From: Malania oleifera
Taxonomy: Eukaryota; Streptophyta; Magnoliopsida; Santalales; Ximeniaceae
Length of the DNA stretch: 64,000 nucleotides
Direction of reading: 5' to 3'
Assembly: GCF_029873635.1 (NCBI RefSeq)
Contig: NC_080422.1
Span: 10,571,764 to 10,635,763, forward strand
A program made the position numbers and the translations under genes. Of this stretch, positions 1 to 11,678 are shown piece after piece (within the stretch, counting starts at the first letter, position 1; each line of letters opens with the position of its first letter). The notes under the pieces were generated by a model. The model saw only the letters and a list, made by a program, of their open reading frames with translations, was not told the DNA's origin and searched no databases.

Positions 1-3000
1 AAGGGCGTATCCAACTTAGAAATGCTAGAAGTATGGACAAAGAAATGATGTGGGTTATTATGAAAGCAAACCTCGTAGGTCCTAAGGAAAATTGGATTTA
101 ACTTAATATTACTTTATTAAATGTTTCCTTAGATCCTAGGCTTAGGTTTAGGGGATTGTGATGACTGTAGGTTAGGAAGTGGTCTGTGCTTAAAATGAAA
201 ATTCTTAGTATATGTATTCACTGTACACTTTTTCCATACTAAGAAATTGAATAAACTTCACTTCCAAGTGGGCTATGCATCTCTATTAGATAAATATTTC
301 TAAATGCTTAACCCATGTTAACATGAAAATCACAAAGTTAAGCAACTGTTGTCCATTACACAAAATTGAGTGTTAGGGTTCTACTTCTATCATATATCAC
401 TATACCCTAAACTTACTTTTGAATATGAAAAGTCTAAATCAAAATCAAGCCATCACTCTAGGCTTAAAGCCCTATTGATAATAAATGGCTAATATATATA
501 TTAAGTGCTTCTCATAGCTATAACCAAATTAGAGGTATCCATTAGGGATTTGGTCCCTTTGAGTTTAAATTGCAAAACCTTTAATTTTGGTTTAATCGCT
601 CCATAGGAAATCTATACCAAACCATGACCATATCAGGTATAGATTCATCCTTTCCTTGGTTTGTATTCTTGTTCTAAATTGTGATAATATTTATAGGGCA
701 CTTTCCATTCTCCGAAGAGCATTGTTCAAGAAAATTCAAATACTCATAAATGCTCTTTACCTAAGCGATTGGACATATCCACTTTCATGAAAATATCCTG
801 AGTCATGTCCACTTATATTGAATACTCTTCGAATTTAATAAAAATTGTAATCCTTAAGAGTATTTAATCTACTTCATATGCATAGCTCTCAAAACGTTAA
901 GTCATATCCTTTAAAGCTTCATATCATTAGAGATGAGTTGAATGGCAATGTTGGTTGTAGTAGGTCTCAATCTAGATGAGTGCAAAAAATTCAAGTAGAC
1001 CTATGCACATGCAGTTTAAATTGAAAGCCATTCCAACTTGTGCCTCTCACACACACTAAGATTCATAAGAAAAGAGGCAGACATTGGCTTATCATCTCAA
1101 CAAATATTCATTGTGACTTTCTGGCCCAATAAGCCTAAAGCATTCACCGCCAAGATATAATCATGAAAAATCTAAAACACTTGGCTAAGTAATGAGAAAT
1201 TAAGAAAAGGCATAAAATGAATAAGTACATAACTCAGGGGGAGCATTTCTCTTTTATGACTTTTTATATTAAATGCTCTTATGATCATAGCTTATATGCC
1301 TTAATGAGTTACAGCACTAAACTCATAACTATCCACTATTATTTATTGTTCATATTATATCTTGATGGACAGTGATTTATGATTATCTAGTATTGTGAAC
1401 TATTATTGAATATATTGTTTGATAATTCTGGATTGCATGGAACGCCATCTGTAAGGCTGTGGCAAAAACTTATTTACTTGCATGCTTGTATGGGAACGCC
1501 TCCTGCATGACGGATGCAGTTGATGAGAATTGCATGCTGGTAGTGGATTATAGGTTCTCGTATGTTCAAAATACTATTTTAAATTGATTGCTTGAATCTA
1601 TCAAGTTTTAATGAATGAAAATTTGGGAAATGTCTAATTCACCGACGGCATGCTACTGAAATTTTGACAGGATTTTTCCCAAACCAAAACCTTGTGTTAA
1701 ATATGATTATGATGAAATTAACTTTAAAATATTTTTTAAAGGATGAGTGAAAACTCAAGTAGATAATTAATCTTCATCCTAACATAATCATCAATTGTTT
1801 AGAAAGGCTCAGATCCATCCCTATAGGAAACGCATAAATGATCCATATGCATCACTTTCATTTATTGAATATCGAGGCTCTTGAGAATATCCAAAACATT
1901 ATATCTAGTGCTTAAAGGCTTATGTTTTGATATGAAATGTTCTTGGGTCATGAACATTATTGCATGCCTTAATATATATCTTCTGATGCATCCAGGGTCT
2001 ATAGGGACAACTATACTAATCAAATGATAACGTGTAATTGACAAATACTCAGTATAGTTGATTTTAAAGATTTGGACTGATGACTTATACTACTAAGCAT
2101 AATGAAATTAATCTTTAGTTAGTATAAGTAGTTAAAGAATCTAAGCACGTACTCAAATTGAAAGGGGGAGCATCTAGACATAAATTCCTATCATGTTCTG
2201 CTTTCCCATATGTTTAGCTTAGATCTATTGTGAACTCATTGTGGCATGTGATTGAATGAAATGTTTTTATTGAAAATCATAATCTGAAGCATGTTTATAT
2301 CACCACAGTTGTTTGTATTTGCCATATGATCTTGCATGTGAATGTTAAAATTTTAGGATCATTATGGTTATGGTTGATCTGGTTATAATTTAGTATGTGT
2401 ATAATTGACAAACCAGAAAAATGTTGCTTGCTTGTTTTAAAATTAAAATTTTCTTTTTCAGCAAGCACCCCCTGTATTTTAAGCAAACATCATATAGGGG
2501 GATATATATTTATATACGTATATATATATTTATCTACATTAACTTTTGGCAAGATCAAATTTCAAAACAAACTGTTTTTCCTCTTGCATCATTATTATTA
2601 TATACATACATGTATTTCAAAATTGCATAACTTTGAGTATAGTCTTAATTGACTATCATGCTTTTAAAATGAAATGCAATATGTCATGCATATGCGTTGA
2701 ATGATTAATATTTGTTGCATGCTGAATTTATTTGATAGGATGAGTATATAAGAAATGCACTTAAGAGAACATCATCCTTGAGCTTAATTCAAGTAAGCGT
2801 GCATGAAAATATACATGAAAATTTAAGTCTCAATCTTAGAATAAATCAGTAAGAACTTAATGCCTAAAATCTCTTGCATGCTAAGTAATACTAAGAAGAA
2901 TGAACATATGATGGATATGCTTAAATGAAATTCATTCTTGAGCATAAATGCACTTATGTATGCCTGAGACTAAATCGGGGAGTTTAAGCACCATCCTTGT

Positions 3001-3780
3001 TAAAAGAATTATAACTCACCAAACTCATTGGGCTCATACTATTAACCGGTTTTACTTTGTGAGTCTGATTTGTTCCATTACTTATACTGTGTTAAAAACC
3101 TAATAAACTCTCATAATTAATGTCAGTATAAGTAGCAAACAGGTCTAATGCATAGTAAAGAGGCTTCTCAGATGTTTCATAGTTTGCATACATTTAGGGG
3201 GAGCTCTCTAGTAAAAAGTTTACAAGTCTTAGCGACTAATACTTCTGTTGATATGTCTTCTTGTCTGAGACTTTGAGCATATTGATTACTGCTTGTGTGC
3301 ACATTTCTTATATCTATAGCATGATCATATTGGACTTAATGCATATTGATTATGACTTGTGATGGCCACTTCCTTTGTCCACTTCATGATGATATTGAAA
3401 TTTATATTTGATTGTTGGACCATACTGAACTGTTTGAGTAGTTGTGAATAAATTGTTAAAAAATATAAACTCAAACACATTACATCTTATACATGATTTA
3501 TTTTGGAAAGTCTGATTTACAAATAGCACTCTACCGAAATTTTTGAAAATCTTTCAAAAATCCTCCTTGTATAACTGTAATATTTACCCATTGCCTAGGT
3601 TATTAACTCATATGGCCCTTTTTTCTGTTGCCGAAAGGGGGAGATGGAAAGGGGCAAAAATAATGGGTGAAAAGGATTCTGTTTAAAAATAAATTGGATG
3701 CATATTGAGAGGGGGAGCCTTCTTGGGCTTAACCCTATAGTTTTGCTTGTCGTATTTGTCATCTTCAAAAAGGGGGAAAA
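1..3780 (+). mobile_element. Sirevirus-like Ty1/copia internal 3' region, non-coding
   Basis: This stretch runs straight into an LTR at 3781 and has no reading frame that looks like protein. Its signature is a series of polypurine motifs GGGGGAG at 1237, 2164, 3197, 3637 and 3711, followed by GGGGGAA at 3772, directly against the LTR. Repeated GGGGGAG-type tracts before the 3' LTR are a published hallmark of the Sirevirus lineage of Ty1/copia elements. I infer that this is the region after pol, which in Sireviruses can hold a degenerate extra ORF, and that gag-pol and the 5' LTR lie to the left, outside the window. No envelope-like ORF is recognisable here. Confidence 0.65.
3771..3780 (+). 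other. Polypurine tract of the Sirevirus-like element
   Basis: An AGGGGGAAAA run ends exactly where the LTR begins with TGTTGACC. It sits where the primer for plus-strand DNA synthesis is expected. Confidence 0.7.
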
Positions 3781-5972
3781 TGTTGACCTTACAGGTCATG
3801 CCTGGTTTTGATTATGACAAATACTCGTTGTATCTAATGAGTATTTGAGACTTTGTACAGGAAACTTAAAATTGCGAAGATCGAGATGAGCACAAAGAAG
3901 AACTGAAGCTGAAGACCCAATTTACGATTGTATTATATTTCATTTATATGCAAAAGGTCTATAATAATAAATAGGGATTGGTTTGTAATAAGCTCACACA
4001 CATCACATGCATCATATAATACGTAAGCTCAAACCAACCGTAAACTAAAAATGACCTTAGAATGACCTTAGGGTTTACCCTTTGGTCGACCGACACTGGA
4101 CTTTTTCGGTGTTTTTAATTGGACATAAATGACCCTAGGACACTCACTCATGCATAAACATGTTTGATTATTTGAAATAGGGTGATTGTTGGATGAAAAA
4201 TGACCCAAATGCACAAAGTGTGCACTTTCAGTCGACCGACCTTAGACGTTTTTGTATTACACCAATCTGGTCGACCGAGGGTCCTCGAGAGTTGTCCCAA
4301 AGGTCTGGTCGATTTACAGGCCTAGTTCAAATCAGCTTGGTTGACCAAACCTTGAACATACGAAAAATCGCCTCGTCTGGTCGACCGAAAAGTTAGTTCA
4401 TTTTAGTCTCACTTGACCGAACCATGCAAAAAGGCTTCGGATTTAAAGATCCGGTCGACTGACCTAGGCAGTTCAAATTTGGCCCGGTCGATCAAATCAT
4501 ATGAACTTCGGTCGACCGAAAATGTCTCTGGTCGAACGGACCTCTCGGGTTGCCCTGATTTTTACCGTGGTTAAACATTTTTAAACAGTGTTAATTAGGG
4601 TTAAAATGATCTTAAATAATATTAATAATACCCTACATGTCCTAACGGCTATAATTCTTCCAATGTCTATATATAGCCCATCATTTGCTAAGATTAGCAA
4701 CAGATTAGCAAATTCGATTAGGGAGAATTCTTTGAAAATTCAAAAACCTATAATACTCATTTTTTAGCCTCCTACACTCATACTTACCTTCTCATACTGA
4801 TTAAACCCTCTGTAAGTTGATTGAGTGTTAGTCTAAATAGGTTTGCTCTCCCACTCTTGATTAATTGATTCGATTTTTTACGAGAGCTAAACCTAAGTGT
4901 TCTTAAGGGGCTTTTACTAATAAGTCTATCCTAAGAAGACTTGCTTAAGTTTTTGAGTATTGTATTTATGTTACAATATCTTAGGAAGCTTGTATCTATC
5001 TTTGGGTTGCAAAATCATTTTCAAAACATACTCAAATATCTTGTGTGATTTATATTGATATATTTGTGAAAAGATATTTGTGTTTGTGATAGTGATCTTT
5101 GTTGCAATATTCATTCACTCATATATTATTTGTTGAATACAAAGATTACACATCTTTTGCAAGCCAAGCATATACATTATTTGATATTTACATGCTTGAG
5201 ACATCCTGCTAATTGAAATATTTGAGACTCGATATCTTTGTGTGAGCTATTAGATTGAACACACATTGTGATACAAAGATCATACTGATTGACACTCTCA
5301 CGTACTCATTACACTGATAGCAAATATTTTGAGAGTTGAAATATTGAACCACACTAAACTTACATATTAAATCATATTGTGGTATATGTAATTGCGCATA
5401 TTTGGGTACATATCTGCTTTACACAAAAGCACAATCATTGTACCGATATTATTTGATTGCAAAATCTGTTGTATTTCCAGGCATGAGCCTGAAGAGAGAG
5501 ACTAGCCCTGAAATAGTCCTGAATTGGCTTAGACCCGGTTAGGAAAGTTAGGTGCGACATCCTGTTAAGGCGTGTAGGTTGAGGTCAGCCCTGCTAATTG
5601 ACCTAGTTAAGGTTTAGTTTAGCCCTGTACTAATTGACCTAATTGTAATCGGTGCCGCTCTACTCATAAGTGAGCTATTAGTGGAATCCTTGGGCTTGCG
5701 AGCTAGAGGCGGGGACGTAGACACAGTTGGCCGAACCCCGATAACATATCATGTGTTTGTTCATATTTTCGCACTTCATATTTACCGCACGTGTATGTTA
5801 TTATGTGAATGATGCGCTTGATTTAAATTTCTATATATTATATTTATCGATGTATTTGGAACTGCATAAAAAGACCCTAGGTTGTAATATTCAACTAACA
5901 TCTAGTTCAACCTAAGAGAAAAGTTTAAAATTCCAATTCACCCTCCCTCTTAGGAATACACCAATTCTAACA
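3781..5972 (+). mobile_element. 3' LTR of the Sirevirus-like element
   Basis: This 2192-bp LTR starts TGTTGACC and ends TTCTAACA. It follows a polypurine tract, so the element reads left to right and this is its 3' LTR. Between about 4084 and 4540 it holds roughly ten variants of the CG-centred motif GGTCGACCGA (for example at 4084, 4269, 4379 and 4511). A TATA-like tract, TATATATAG, is near 4668. The LTR has no matching 5' partner in the window, so its target duplication cannot be checked. Its last part is related to the minus-oriented LTR at 7924-10062, sharing the 'aattcaccctccct' end and the 'ggcggggacgtag' block. Confidence 0.8.
4084..4540. repeat. Cluster of GGTCGACCGA palindromic motifs in the LTR
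   Basis: About ten exact or degenerate copies of a GTCGAC-centred motif are spaced 20-50 bp apart, separated by unrelated sequence. Some copies show TG or CA in place of CG, as expected from decay of methylated CpG. Sirevirus LTRs are reported to carry CpG-rich palindromic motifs, and this cluster fits that description. Confidence 0.75.
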
Positions 5973-7076
5973 ATTTTACATAAGAAAAGTGCAAAAAATT
6001 TCCACACTACTCATGCCTTCCCATGATAAATTATTCCATTAGGATCCTATGCACAAAGCTAGGAAGGTTCTAATATGCAAAGTTTTCAATGATTCTATTG
6101 AGTTACATACCTCTATGTTAAATGTACTATCAATGTTATTATATGAAGAAATAGCTCAATGACTACTCTACATATATATATTCTTAATTTCAATTCATCT
6201 AAAGGGAATGATTAATATATCAAAATTCGTCTCATTTAATAATCAGCAAGTTTGGTTACTTTCGCACTATCAGAATTAATCAATAGACCTGTGTAAGTTT
6301 GTAAAATGACTAATCCATTTTCATTTTTCATCTTATTAATTTGTTCAATGTTTATGGGAGGAAATACATCGTTAAGTTTAATAATCCAATTAAAACAAAA
6401 TAGAATTTAGTGACTCGAAGTTTAATGGCGACTAACAGTGTAATCAATTTACCCTATGTTAATCGAACATGTCATGTTTTACATTTGGAGAACAAGTTTG
6501 GGATTTTTAATTGTTTGTGAGGTTACTTTAAAAAGGTAATTTTGTTCTCGAGAAAGCTTTAGTCCACTTGCAGAATTGAGGGGTTCATTGTACCCAAAAA
6601 TTAAAATAAAAAATAAAAAATTAAGAAGAAACAACTTTCACTATTGTTTAAAGCTTTTCTCGAGTTTAGTAACTTTCTTTTTATCTACTAACCATCTTTC
6701 ATGTAGCTAGGTTTAAACTCTATTTTCACCGACATTTTTTCTCTATATACCTTTTATACACCTTTTCAATAAATTTCCTATCACTCAAAACAAAGAGTTT
6801 ATTTATTTAATTAAAATCTGACTTTTAAACTCTATAAATACAAAGTTGGTTACAAATTTTCAATAGGCAACAAGTTTCGAACACGTTTAGTAGCACAAAT
6901 GCAATATTTATATATGTGTGTGTGTGTGTGTGCGCGCGCGCGCATACACATATCACTTCAACTATCTTTTTCGAAATATATATTTGAAGAGTAATTGAAA
7001 AAAAAATCGTAAGTTTGGGATAGACCACATACCACGATGCATGATACCAGTCATCCTAGACTAACTAGTTAAGGGG
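5973..7076. other. AT-rich intergenic DNA
   Basis: No coding or RNA gene is visible. The stretch is AT-rich with many stops in all frames. The one notable item is the alternating TG/CG tract near 6911. Confidence 0.6.
6909..6954. repeat. Alternating purine-pyrimidine microsatellite (TG)n(CG)n
   Basis: A strictly alternating run goes from TA through about ten TG steps into about five CG steps and then CATACACATAT. It is 40-odd bp with no break in the purine-pyrimidine alternation. Such tracts are the classic sequence type able to adopt left-handed Z-DNA. No neighbouring gene is apparent. Confidence 0.85.
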
Positions 7077-7242
7077 AAAAAATTAGGTCAACCTTTCATC
7101 AGGTCTTATCATCTAATAAAAACACTCTAAATAGTAGATCTTATATGGTAGGGCATATATATAATTTTAAGATCCACTATTTATAATATTTTTATTAAAT
7201 GAGAAAACATGATTAGTAGTCTTTCAAAAGACCTAATTTTTT
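7077..7242. mobile_element. MITE-like inverted-repeat element
   Basis: The two ends are inverted copies: AAAAAATTAGGTC at 7077-7089 and GACCTAATTTTTT at 7230-7242. Similarity continues inward, for example AATAGTAGATCTTA against AAGATCCACTATT. The unit is 166 bp and non-coding, the usual make-up of a MITE. I find no clear target duplication outside the ends, so the superfamily is undetermined. Confidence 0.55.
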
Positions 7243-7923
7243 CTACCGACTGTGCCGTCCTGAAAGGATATTATTACATTGCTTGTTATATTATATTTGA
7301 GATGATGAAGCCCCACGTACATGACGGTTAAGTCTTCATCAATTAAGCTTATCCTAAGTCGACATTTTGGAATTGAGTAAGGTTGAAAGGAATGGGGATA
7401 TATCATTTTGTCCACAGCGCACGCAAAGAGCCATGGTGCCACTATACGTCATTCCGTCATTCACAATAATAATTAAATGCAAAAACAGCTGCCTTAAATC
7501 CAAGTTGTGCGCTGGTTGATTGCACAATAAATTAAATTAGGTAAATTATGATTGAAAATGAAAGGGGTGATCCATGATGCAATCATAATCCTTCTATATA
7601 TGAGATTATCGATAGAAATTAAAACAGGTCTAAGAATTCAAAAGGTGGTACGTACCCCAAAGGAATAATGTATTAACCAACCCGGATTGAGCTAGATAAC
7701 GAAGCATTTGGCTCGGAGATAGTCATCGACTTGGATTGAACCAAATGATCTAGAAATCAACTTGGATTGAACCAAATAGCATAGCATACGGCTCGAATCG
7801 AGCTGAGTGGTTAAACTAATGGCTCGGGTAAATCCAAATCGTCGGGTTTTCGGCTCGGATTAAGTCAAACTTTTCTGATATTGGCTAAAGCCAAGTTACC
7901 CATTAATTAGCTCAAGTTGAGCT
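7243..7923. other. Intergenic DNA and left part of a degenerate repeat
   Basis: No gene is seen. From about 7660 the sequence repeats phrases such as GGCTCGG and CTTGGATTGAACCAAAT. Similar wording resumes at 10063, after the inserted LTR, so this is probably the left half of an older repeat split by that insertion. Confidence 0.4.
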
Positions 7924-10062
7924 TGAAAAGTAAGGTATAATCCCAAAAGGGAGGGTGAATTGGGCTTTAAAAGTTTCTTTAAACTCCTTTTTTAAATTTT
8001 CAACTTATTGTAAATTTAATATTCAAATAAGGATAATTTGAATTACAATATCAGTTAGAAATCAATATTTACTTTTAAAACTTTAAGAATGAGTAAATCA
8101 ACTTGATCTTACAATAATGTCAATTAACACCCAACTAATAAATTGATTCAATCAATACAAACCAATTATTCACAATGTAATGCTTTCAACTCTTGAATAA
8201 TTCAATCCTCTCAACAAGATAACCAAAACAAGATTCAAAAAAAAGAATGAATTCGGTAAATCTTCCAAGATTTAGCGATTGAGTAACTCAAAGTAGAGTT
8301 TGATAAAAGCCCTGTTTTAATGAAGCACAATTGAAAATTGCAACACTCTTCCAAAATTCAGATTTTAAATAAACTTTCAATTAATGAGTCTTGGGTATTA
8401 ATCAATCAACGTACTCCCTTATGATTTCCGCAAAAAGTATTGATCAACTAACGTACTCCCATTTGGTTTCCACAATCCTAAAGTCAAATTAATTTTTGAT
8501 TTATTTAATATCCAATCCACATAAATTATAGATTTGAAATTAACAACCACGCAATTATATATGTGCAAAAAATTAAAAACAGTTTAGGGAAAGAGAGTGA
8601 AACCGAGTTTTTTACGAGGTTCGTCTTATACCCAGCCTACGTCCCCGCCTTAGGCAAGACCACCTAAGGATTCCACTATAGCGTTCCTTTACGGGCGGAA
8701 CAAACCATTATAATCCCTCTTTTAGGGTGGAGCCCCCTCTCCAAACGATACCCCACGCTCGGTACAATGATTCAACCAACCTTGAACCGTCAAAAATTAT
8801 AAGAGAAACAAGAAACAATTTGGTGTACAATGACACTCTCAAAAGAATAGATTAGTACAATTGAAATATATATACTTCAGTCAAAATCACAATATAGAAA
8901 GATGAAGCACAAGTATATATATCACTGGGGTTCTTTCTTAGGTTGAATAACTCAAAAAAAATGCAAAGACCCGTGGGCTTTTCTCAGCAAAATCGCAGCA
9001 AGTAATTCAACAAGAGTATAGGCAAAATAGCTTTGAAGAGTATAAAGAATTTGATCGATTTGCTGCTTGTATGTTGTTGGTGTATTTGATCCTTGGGTTT
9101 AATCATGTATTTATAGAGTTTAAAGAGTATTTTTCGTGTTGCCCAAGTTGCTTTGAGTATTCCCCAATTTTCTCAAAGTTTGGAGCCAAAAAAATCACTT
9201 TTGAAAACTTTTATTAGTTGTTAAAATTTGAATTTTGAAGGGTCAGGCACCTGTACTTAAGGGGTCAATCACCTGAACTTTAAATTTCAGCGTATTTTTG
9301 AAGTCAGTACAGGGTTAGGCCCCTAGACTCACAAGGTCAGTCGCCTGAAAAGGTTCTGTCTATTGTTCAGTTGCCTGAACAGATAAGGTCAGCCGCCTGA
9401 CAATTTCGATCACTTTTCAGTATTTTGGTCATAACGTTTTCCACATAATTCCAAATTAGACGTTCTTGGTATCAATAGAACGCTAAGAGAAAATCCCTCA
9501 GCTTTCATGTTGAACACTATTTAAGATAAGGAGTTGTTGATAGAGAAAAATACTCATTAATGCGGATATATAAAAAATAACAAAATTTGGAAAACCCTAC
9601 TCTGGTGCTTTTCATTTCAAAAATAATTTTAACTATTTTGAAATAATTTTTGACCTTATAAAAATATTTTTCAAGTATTTTAAAAGGTATCTAGGACGTA
9701 ATTAACTTAAGAGTTTTATGTATCCATATTGAAATTGCTTGAAATATTTATATAAAGACTTCTTAAGACTTTGACATTCTAAGCACTTAAGTCTTCATGT
9801 TTTTCCATCTCTTGAGTCTAGCTTGACTTCCAACATCAATTCACTTTAAGTTTCATTAAATCATCTTTGAATCCATGTTTTAATAGTATAAGCTTTATGA
9901 GATCTTTTTTATTTGGAGTATAAGTTTTCAATAATCCTTATGTGCATTTGACCTTATATTCACATAATTGAGTCCTGAAATATCATCACTTAACCAAATA
10001 TATTAAATTCCTCTGATTTGTTATCATCAAAAAAAAAAAATTTAAGCCTTGTAAGGCCAACA
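7924..10062 (-). mobile_element. Solo LTR, Sirevirus-like, minus orientation
   Basis: Read on the minus strand it begins TGTTGGCCTTACAAGG and ends with an AATTCACCCTCCC block followed by ACTTTTCA. It closely resembles the plan of the LTR at 3781-5972. Length is 2139 bp. Flanking 5-mers are GAGCT (7919-7923) and GAGTT (10063-10067), a target duplication with one mismatch. No internal element sequence adjoins either side, so this is a solo LTR left by LTR-LTR recombination. Near 9240-9400 it carries repeated variants of a GGTCAGTCGCCTGA-type motif, again CG-centred and short. Confidence 0.75.
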
Positions 10063-10640
10063 GAGTTGATAGGTTTTGTAATTAGGGAAGGCTAGGAAGT
10101 CCTGTGGTTGGCTCAAATTGAGCTAACACGCTTAAGGACCAGTTCAAATTACTACTCTTGAATGAAGGAAATTTACTTCAAATATTCGAGAGTATTTGGG
10201 GGGGAGGGGGCAAATGACACTCAAAATTGGTACACCCAAAGTTAATAGGTGTGCTCATAGAGGCGAGCAGTTGTAAGGCCAGCATTTAATAGCAATTGGT
10301 GTCTTGCATAAGTGCCTTTAGGTAATCCATAACCCCTTATGCGGTTACAAGAGTTGCTATTGATGTCCTGCATAACCACCCTTGAGTTACCCATAACCCC
10401 CCAAGACATAATGGCATGTTCATAAATCCCAAACTGAAGGAGAGCCTACCCTTCACCACTATAAAAAGGAGATCTTAGGAGGAGGTAAGCATCTCATTTT
10501 TACTCAATTCTTCATTTACTATTGCAATTTGAACCTCTTATTCCCTAACTTAGGCATCAGAGTGTTCCCCTAGAGTACACCCCGAGTCCTCCAAGCCATT
10601 ATTATTTGATTCCTTTCAGGTGGTCACGATCGAATGACGA
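10063..10640 (+). repeat. Probable degenerate Ty3-type LTR remnant
   Basis: After the inserted solo LTR the older repeat resumes. A TATA-like CACTATAAAAAGGA is at about 10459-10472. A phrase of the form 'aggcatcagagtgttcccc...ccccgagtcctcc' follows near 10550, which resembles the 3' part of many plant Ty3 (Tat-type) LTRs. No coding region follows. This is recognition by style only, so the assignment is tentative. Confidence 0.35.
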
Positions 10641-11608
10641 TTTAACAAAAGTTATGATTCTTGGTAGCAATAATAAAGATACACGAATATATAGAAAAGT
10701 GATTGTCATTTCAAAATCAAAATAGAGACAATTATTCAATGAAAAAATATATTTTTTTATTTATGTTAAAATACATGCAAGCAATTCAAAAAATACACAT
10801 AATTATTTTATTTTATTTTTATGATATGGAACTCCAACCTAGACAAACCCTTGATCTTTCTTCATCCATTCTTTCTCCAAATTAAGGTTTTCTAGAGGTA
10901 TAAAAGATGAACTTAGTGAAATAAAAGAATGATCAGTAAATGTGCATTAATTAAATCCGATTGATAACTACCTAGACAAGATCAAAACAAGAGCTCAAAG
11001 TTGATAACTATAGCAATGGAGTTTTTAATTTAAAGCTTTCAAAGTGATGATATCTTTGGTCTAGAGTTGTATCTTGACTGTAGCGCTAATTCATTAATTT
11101 TGCATTTAGAAGCGTGAAATTTGAGCCCTAGATTTGGGTTTGTGTGAACTTGGATAAAAAAATAATATAAATTTATATTAGATTTCTTCCAAATTCAAGT
11201 CTCTAAATCTTTACTAACAAACACTACCTAATTTTCCTCCAAATTTACTAGCATATGGCTGTTGGTAAAGCTAAGTTTGAGAAGCTATATAGCACTCTAG
11301 TCATACCTTGATCTTAACCAATTTGTTTTAATATACTAACAAGAACAAACCAAACTTTAAGTCACATTACGTAAGGTATGGTGTTGTGCGACTTCATTCA
11401 TTCATAAAGCTATTTACTCAATTGTAGAAATTTTTGAGACATCGTACCACTAATAGAGGGACAAATAGGCAACCTTGCTAGCTCCCACTTTGCTTCAAGT
11501 TTTCTTAATTCATTCTATGCTTCTTTCTTTTCCCCTAATGTAAGAACCTTTGGAAATGTTCAACAAGGAGGTTGTACGTACAAGGACAACCAAACAGAAA
11601 ATGCACCA
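10641..11608. other. AT-rich intergenic DNA, nothing recognised
   Basis: No protein-like frame, RNA gene or clear repeat is visible in this stretch. Confidence 0.55.
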
Positions 11609-11678
11609 TGTTGGAGATGTGGCTCATATTTGAGTGGAAAGCATGTGTTGGGAAAGCATAGTGATGCAATTAAGAACA

